This document shows positions 19,077 to 23,528 of a DNA stretch of 23,528 bases, piece after piece. Each line of letters begins with the position of its first letter. Position 1 is the first letter of the stretch. A model generated the notes under the pieces. It saw only the letters and a list, made by a program, of their open reading frames with translations, did not search any database and was not told where the DNA came from. The DNA is from Folioceros fuciformis (Eukaryota; Anthocerotophyta; Anthocerotopsida; Anthocerotales), in assembly GCA_049999805.1 (NCBI GenBank), contig JBNGIO010004928.1, forward strand, positions 1-23,528. Reading direction: 5' to 3'. A program made the position numbers and the translations under genes.

Positions 19077-20546
19077 TCATGGTTCTTGAATTCTATAAAT
19101 GTAGCAGTGCTTATGCTCAAAGCCAAAGCCATACTGACCAGTGGACGTGACTGCCCTTACAGACAACAGGTTCTTACTCATAGTAGGAACATACAGGACA
19201 TCAAACAGCTGCAAGGAAGTGCCATCTAACAAAGGTATGCTAGCCTGGCCACTACCTTCAACCTCAAGTCCTCGTGAGTCTCCAACATAAACTGTATGAA
19301 AAGGAGTTTGATAGCTGAATTTGGAGAATAACTTCCTGTTATTACAGATATGTGAGGTGGAACCAGAGTCCACAAACCACATAGAGGAATTCTCACTGCT
19401 TGAAGTGAGACATACAGTAAGAACAGAACTGCTGCTCTTATGTTGCTGTTGTGTAGGAGATGCTCCCTTAGTACTCACATGAGCCACAGGACGAGCCTCC
19501 TTCTTCGCTTCACCTGCCTTTTTCTTCCTGCAATCACGCTCCCAGTGACCAGGAATTTGGCACCAGTTACAGGTGCCCTGTCTTTTCACAACAGAAGAAG
19601 AAGACTGGCCAGGTGAAGATCCCCCTTTTTTATTCTTATTGCTGCGCCATGGTCCTTTCCCTTTTGCAACGTATAGCACCTTCTCTCCCCGGAGGCGAGA
19701 CGAAGGCCCTGACTTTTGGCGGCTTTGTTCCTCTTGCAGGAGAGCCCCAATTAAGTCATTCAACGTGATTAGAGAAGGTCTACCAGTACTCACAGCCGCA
19801 TAAGAAGCTCGAATAGAGGTATTCTGATTTGACACGAAGTTCTGATAGGAAGCTGGTAAGCTGGATAACAGTTGTGCAACTGCATCCACTTCTGACATTG
19901 TGCATCCAAGAGCAGCTAACTGGGATCGCAGGTGGCGAAACTTCACTATATGTGGTCCTACTAGATCTCCGTCACTCAGCTTAAGGCCATAGAACTCATT
20001 TCTTGCATATACAAGTGTAAGAATGTTCTGGACCTGATATGTGTCCTTCAGCTGTGTCCAAACTTCAGCCGCCGTTGGTAAGGATTCCACTTCAGTCACT
20101 GTTGTTTCATCCAAACCTGAGAGTAGAATAGCAAAAGCTATTTTGTTTCCCTTTTTCCACTTCTCCACCATGTCCTGTGTGACTCCAGGAGCAGCGGGAT
20201 TAGGCTTTGGAGCAGAACCATCAACATATTCCCATACATCTCTGGCGTCCAAGAAGGCCTTCATCCGGGCACGCCAGCTTTCAAAACGGGAAGGTTTTCC
20301 ATCAAAACGATCCTTTTCTTTAAACTCTCCGGAGCATGTAGCTCCTAGCACAGTCATGATGGAAGTAGGAACCATAGGTGGAGGAGAGAGAGCTGGAGTA
20401 GCTCGTGCTAGCTCTACAAGTGATGAAGTGAGCTGTGCATGTAATCTGGCTTGTTCTTCAGCTTCTGAATCAGTAGAGACATATCTATCTGCAGGGTCAG
20501 ACTCAGCTATGAAATCTAACTCACTGTTGGAAGATGAGACCGACAT
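19077..20546 (-). pseudogene. Copia-B gag and protease
   Basis: The 489-codon frame starts MSVSSSNSELDFIAESDPAD. gag holds the copia capsid-like region (RFDGKPSRFESWRARMKAFL, AFAILLSGLD, LTLVYARNEFYGLKLSDGD, LLSSLPASYQNFV). A basic linker leads to an intact zinc knuckle, CNWCQIPGHWERDC (CX2CX4HX4C). The protease site is FVDSGSTSHICNN, followed by VLYVPTMSKNLLSV. The frame ends at a TGA after YRIQEP. The protein continues in the next frame from MKYLAEATLE, so a single-base frame change near 19083 separates it from integrase. The ATG chosen is the first in frame after stops. Confidence 0.93.
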
Positions 20547-21594
20547 GCACAGGTCTGCGAAGCTTCAATTCCAAGCTTTGAAGAGTAATAACTAGTAAGT
20601 TACTAGAACTCCACCTCCTCCTTTTGCTAAACCCTAACTTGAGTTTTTTTTTTTTTTAATTAAACAAAGCAACGGTCCGTCCATAGCTCTTCGCGAGGGG
20701 CCACAACTCTTCGCCAACAGACAATCCAGTTGAATCAGCGCGCAAAGGTGGCATCACACTGAGCACGCTAAAGGCAGGCGTGAGGTCTCTACGCGCCGCT
20801 CAATATCTGCTGCTTAATTCTGGTAGGGGCGTTACCCTAGGGCGAGCACTCAGAAATGACGCTCCACCACAAGAAGAATAACGCGCCCCTCCAAATCTGA
20901 GTAAGATTCACAGCAAGTTGGGCTCTCGCACCTGGCGAGATGATTGCAAGGATGGCGGATACATTGTAACCACATGATCGTGAGCAGAGGATCCAGTAGA
21001 GCTTGGAATTTGCTTCAAAGTCTTCGATGAATTGCGAAATAGGGAGTTCTGCATTGACGTAAGTCGATAAGAGATCTGCGTGTTGTAATCAGTTAACACT
21101 TGCACGATCCTGAGAATTTCTCCCTGCAGATTCAGTACAGCCAACAGCGCTGCACGAAATTCATCAGAAAAATGACAAAACAGCTCCGAAACACCACAAT
21201 TACAAGTGTGTTGTGATGCCTTGGAGCCTATCAATGGAAAACGAAGGAATCCTTGTCCTTTCCTAGGATTCGCACAAGGACCTATCACAGTTTGCACCTT
21301 ACTGTCACCAACATGAGTGTTTCTAACAAGCCGTCTTGTTTGTTAATTCAGATTAGGGGGAGGACGCGAAGGACGCTCATAAGACAACCGCCCTCTGCCC
21401 CTAGCCATTGAATTTCCACATACAGAGATATTGAGAAATACTCATAAGGGATGTAGGACAAAGTAATTCATATTAAGTATAGGAGACTCCTAGATAAGAC
21501 ACACGCGTTTTCCATCTAGCAAAATTGTTGAATGGAACTATTGTGTGTAGCCATCTAGTTTTTTTTTTTTTTTTTGAAAAAAAAGGACTGCCAT
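20547..21594 (-). other. Copia-B 5' leader with an open frame
   Basis: About 1.05 kb separates the primer-binding site from gag, which is long for a copia element. It includes a run of T (about 21559-21575) next to an A-run, a second T-run near 20645, and a minus-strand open frame (20908-21297, 129 codons, no early ATG). That frame contains the helical-looking FRAALLAVLNLQGEILRIVQ but no recognised domain. Confidence 0.5.
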
Positions 21595-21607
21595 GGCTCT
21601 GATACCA
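21595..21607 (-). other. Copia-B primer-binding site (initiator tRNA-Met type)
   Basis: The minus strand reads TGGTATCAGAGCC immediately after the 5' LTR. This is the standard plant copia sequence complementary to the 3' end of initiator tRNA-Met. Confidence 0.95.
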
Positions 21608-21762
21608 TGTTGCACTGCGGAAGCACGTAAAGTGCACGAAACTTATATAAAAAGCATAATTGAATAAAGAGCCTAGTTCTCATATATACAATGTTAATTA
21701 ACCCTCAGTTTAAGCTAACCAAACCACTAACCTAAGTCAGGGTAAAATAGCTTACTTTAACA
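21608..21762 (-). repeat. Copia-B 5' LTR
   Basis: It is the same 155-bp length as the 3' LTR and bounded by TG and CA. The differences are at LTR positions 7, 16, 31 and 144 counted from the left end. Confidence 0.95.
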
Positions 21763-21767
21763 CTCCA
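21763..21767. other. Copia-B target site duplication, right copy
   Basis: CTCCA, identical to 14995-14999. Confidence 0.85.
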
Positions 21768-22756
21768 TCCAATGTGGTCCTCTATGTGGATGATATGCTA
21801 ATTGTTGGGACTAGCAGTAATGAGATTTCAGCGTTGAAGACAAAGTTGAATGCTCGCTTTGATATGATAGACTTGGGAGAGGCAAGCCATATTCTTGGCA
21901 TGCGTATTTGTCGAGACAAACATAAGCATTTGCTTTACTTATCTCATATTGAATACATTAACAAGGTGCGTCAATGTTTCAATATGGAGAAGGGGAAGGT
22001 ATTGAGTACTCCGTTGCCTCCATATGTGAAACTTTCGAGCAAAGATTGCCCAAGCTCTGCGGAGGACAAAGCTGAAATGGAGACGGTTCCATACTCATCA
22101 GCTGTAGGGAGTTTGATGTATGCAATGATTGCTATACGCCCTGACATTTCTTTTGCAATGGGAGTGGTTAGCAGGTTAATGTCAAGCCTTGGCAGGAAGC
22201 ATTGGGAGGCAGTGAAAGGAGTTATGAGGTACTTAAATGGTACAAAAGCTTTGTGCTTATGTTTTGGTAGTGAAGATGCATCTGTTGTGGGATATACGGA
22301 TGCTGATTATGCAGGGGATATGGACAAAAGAAGGTCCACATCAAGTTATGTCTTCATGTGCACTAGAGGGGCAATCTCATGGCGATCTCGTTTGCAATCG
22401 TGCATAACGCTATCTACCACAGAGGCTGAGTATGTTGTAGGGACTGAGGCGTCCAGGAAGCCATGTGGCTTGCTTGTTTAGTGGGAAATTTGGGGATCAA
22501 GGTTGAGCTGCTAGTGTTGCATTGTGATAGCTAGAGTGCTATCTAATTGGCGAAGAATCCAGTGTTTCATGGAAAGAGCAAACATGTGGAAGTAAAGTAT
22601 CACTTCATTCGAGAGGTGTTGGAAGACAAGAGGGTACAGCTTGTCAAAGTTCACACCATTCAGAACCCTGCATATGTTCTTACTAAGGGGCTCTCTATAG
22701 AGCAATTCGCACAAGCTCGGACACTCATGGGCATGGGGCAGACCACTCTCTTTTGA
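21768..22756 (+). pseudogene. Copia-A reverse transcriptase end and RNase H (plus copy)
   Basis: Starting abruptly at the Copia-B boundary, the frame reads VVLYVDDMLIVGTSSNEISA (the RT active site), LGEASHILGMRI, VPYSSAVGSLMYAMIAIRPD and YTDADYAGDMDKRRSTSSYV. The first frame ends at 22479-22481 because one base appears lost near 22457. The next frame carries CLVGNLGIKVEL and LHCDS, then two stops that replace Gln codons (CAG to TAG and CAA to TAA, about 22530-22546). It ends with LAKNPVFHGKSKHVEVKYHF and a TGA at 22754-22756. A polypurine tract and LTR follow at once, so this is the 3' end of a real Copia-A copy. Confidence 0.9.
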
Positions 22757-22772
22757 AGGTAAATTGGCCTTT

Positions 22773-22783
22773 AAGTGGGAGGT
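22773..22783 (+). other. Polypurine tract of Copia-A
   Basis: AAGTGGGAGGT lies directly before TGTAGGG of the LTR. Confidence 0.8.
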
Positions 22784-22982
22784 TGTAGGGTTATTAAAGC
22801 CCAATGTGCTTAGACTAATGTGTTTAGTCTAAGATTAGTGTCGAGTTAAGTATCATTTGGTTAGATTAGCTTAAGCTAATCTGTAGGAAGCTTCTTGCGC
22901 AGCTTCCTGTGCGCTTCTTGTGAAGCTTCCTTGGGAGCTCTTCTAGAGAGTATAAATACCCCCCTTGAGCTCCCTTGCAATT
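22784..22982 (+). repeat. Copia-A 3' LTR, copy 3 (truncated)
   Basis: It starts TGTAGGGTTATTAAAGCCC and matches copies 1 and 2 through the TATA box (22951-22958) to CTCCCTTGCAATT. After that the sequence is gag coding on the opposite strand, so roughly the last 80 bp of the LTR are missing. Confidence 0.88.
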
Positions 22983-23480
22983 CTCCATATTCTTCATGTT
23001 CACCTCTTCTGTTAACAGGCTACCTTCTACATTTACAATGGTGAGACCACTGGCAGGAGCGGAATTACTCGGAGCTGTATAGAAGGTGTCCCAACTCTTT
23101 GGTAATGTGACCAACAGAAACATAGCTCTCAAGGAATCTGGGAATGAGATACCTTGAGATGAGAGCTGGCTGAAAATGGTATTGAACTCATTCGGATGGT
23201 CGCAAATCCTCGTCCCTTCCTTCATCTTCAAGTACACCAGCTGTTTCAACCAGTACACCTGAGAAGCGGCACTTTGTTTCTCATACAGGTCAAACAACTT
23301 CTGCCATAGCTTGTAACTTGACGAACCCAAGCATCAATGGCAGTCGGATTAGCGGAGGGCTTGGGAATGGTTCCCTCCACAATGGGGAGAAGATCTCGAG
23401 TGTTGAGCATAGTCTTCATGCGCTTTGACCACACCTCAAACTTCGTACCGTTAAATCTATCCTTTTCCTTGAAGACATGT
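22983..23480 (-). pseudogene. Copia gag fragment at the right edge
   Basis: The minus strand reads FKEKDRFNGTKFEVWSKRMK and LNTRDLLPIVEGTIPKPSAN, then PTAIDAWV. After a jump it continues with SSYKLWQKLFDLYEKQSAAS, WLKQLVYLKMKEGTRICDHP, LRAMFLLVTLPKSWDTFYTA and SLLTEE. This is the copia gag (UBN2-like) order, but about 40 residues are missing between AIDAWV and SSYKLWQ, and the frame changes there. The C-terminal side runs into the truncated Copia-A LTR. It is a different copia lineage from Copia-B and Copia-C. Confidence 0.85.
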
Positions 23481-23528
23481 CTGTATTGATATTAACGATG
23501 TTGAAGTAAGGTTGAAGTGGGGGGATAC

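Larger units (their letters stand above)
15000..21762 (-). mobile_element. Copia-B, nearly intact Ty1/copia retrotransposon
   Basis: This is a complete element of 6,763 bp on the minus strand. It has two 155-bp LTRs that differ at 4 positions (all A/G transitions), a 5-bp CTCCA target duplication, a primer-binding site matching the end of initiator tRNA-Met, and a polypurine tract. gag-pol (16072-20546) has gag, protease, integrase, RT and RNase H in copia order, broken only by one frame change near 19083 and two TAG stops. Unusual parts are a 1.06-kb leader between the primer site and gag, and 0.9 kb of extra DNA between the pol stop and the 3' LTR. It inserted at a junction between a gypsy fragment and a Copia-A fragment. 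Confidence 0.95.

Noticed and set aside
19573-20595. Open frames on the + strand opposite Copia-B gag
   Set aside because: Complementary shadows of a well-supported gag-pol reading frame.
1-23528. CRISPR array, tRNA, rRNA or a bacterial defence operon
   Set aside because: No spaced identical repeats, no cloverleaf or rRNA signature seen by eye, and the spliced genes and LTR elements show nuclear plant DNA.

Overview
This is a eukaryotic nuclear window, almost certainly from a land plant. It holds Ty1/copia and Ty3/gypsy LTR-retrotransposon debris, a decayed PIF/Harbinger DNA transposon, and two spliced genes with short GT-AG introns, one a plant-type COQ2. The introns are mostly 70-190 bp. 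The species cannot be told from the sequence.

Layout, left to right. 1-327 is an LTR of a copia family called Copia-A here. It is joined to the RNase H tail, polypurine tract and LTR of a second copia element (Copia-D, 333 to about 923). 1247-2973 is a broken PIF/Harbinger element: a Myb/SANT-like ORF1 on + and a transposase C-terminus on -, separated by 67-bp tandem repeats. 2974-4547 has no recognised gene. 4548-8462 is a host-gene island. COQ2 (4-hydroxybenzoate polyprenyltransferase, ubiquinone synthesis, - strand, about 10 exons) and a TMEM128-like four-helix membrane protein (+ strand, 4 exons) are arranged head to head with only 135 bp between their start codons. 8463-9500 is AT-rich and non-coding. 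9501-11072 is a minus-strand Copia-A remnant with foreign pieces spliced into it. 11073-13885 is a heavily mutated Copia-C. 13886-14999 is a Ty3/gypsy pol fragment. 15000-21762 is a nearly intact Copia-B on the - strand, with 155-bp LTRs, a tRNA-Met-type primer-binding site, a polypurine tract and a perfect 5-bp target duplication (CTCCA). 21768-22982 is the 3' end and truncated LTR of a + strand Copia-A. 22983-23480 is a copia gag fragment on -.

COQ2 and the TMEM128-like gene look functional: all internal exons join in frame and catalytic motifs are kept. Their shared short intergenic stretch suggests a bidirectional promoter. Nearly everything else is mobile DNA in nested and chimeric arrangements. 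The least expected signal is inside Copia-B, between the pol stop and the 3' LTR. There the strand opposite the element carries what reads as the 3' end of a spliced cellular gene, with two phase-compatible introns, a stop and AATAAA signals. This would be an intron-bearing gene fragment carried antisense by a retrotransposon. I did not find a clearly new defence or regulatory system. The captured fragment and the Copia-A chimeras are the best candidates for follow-up.
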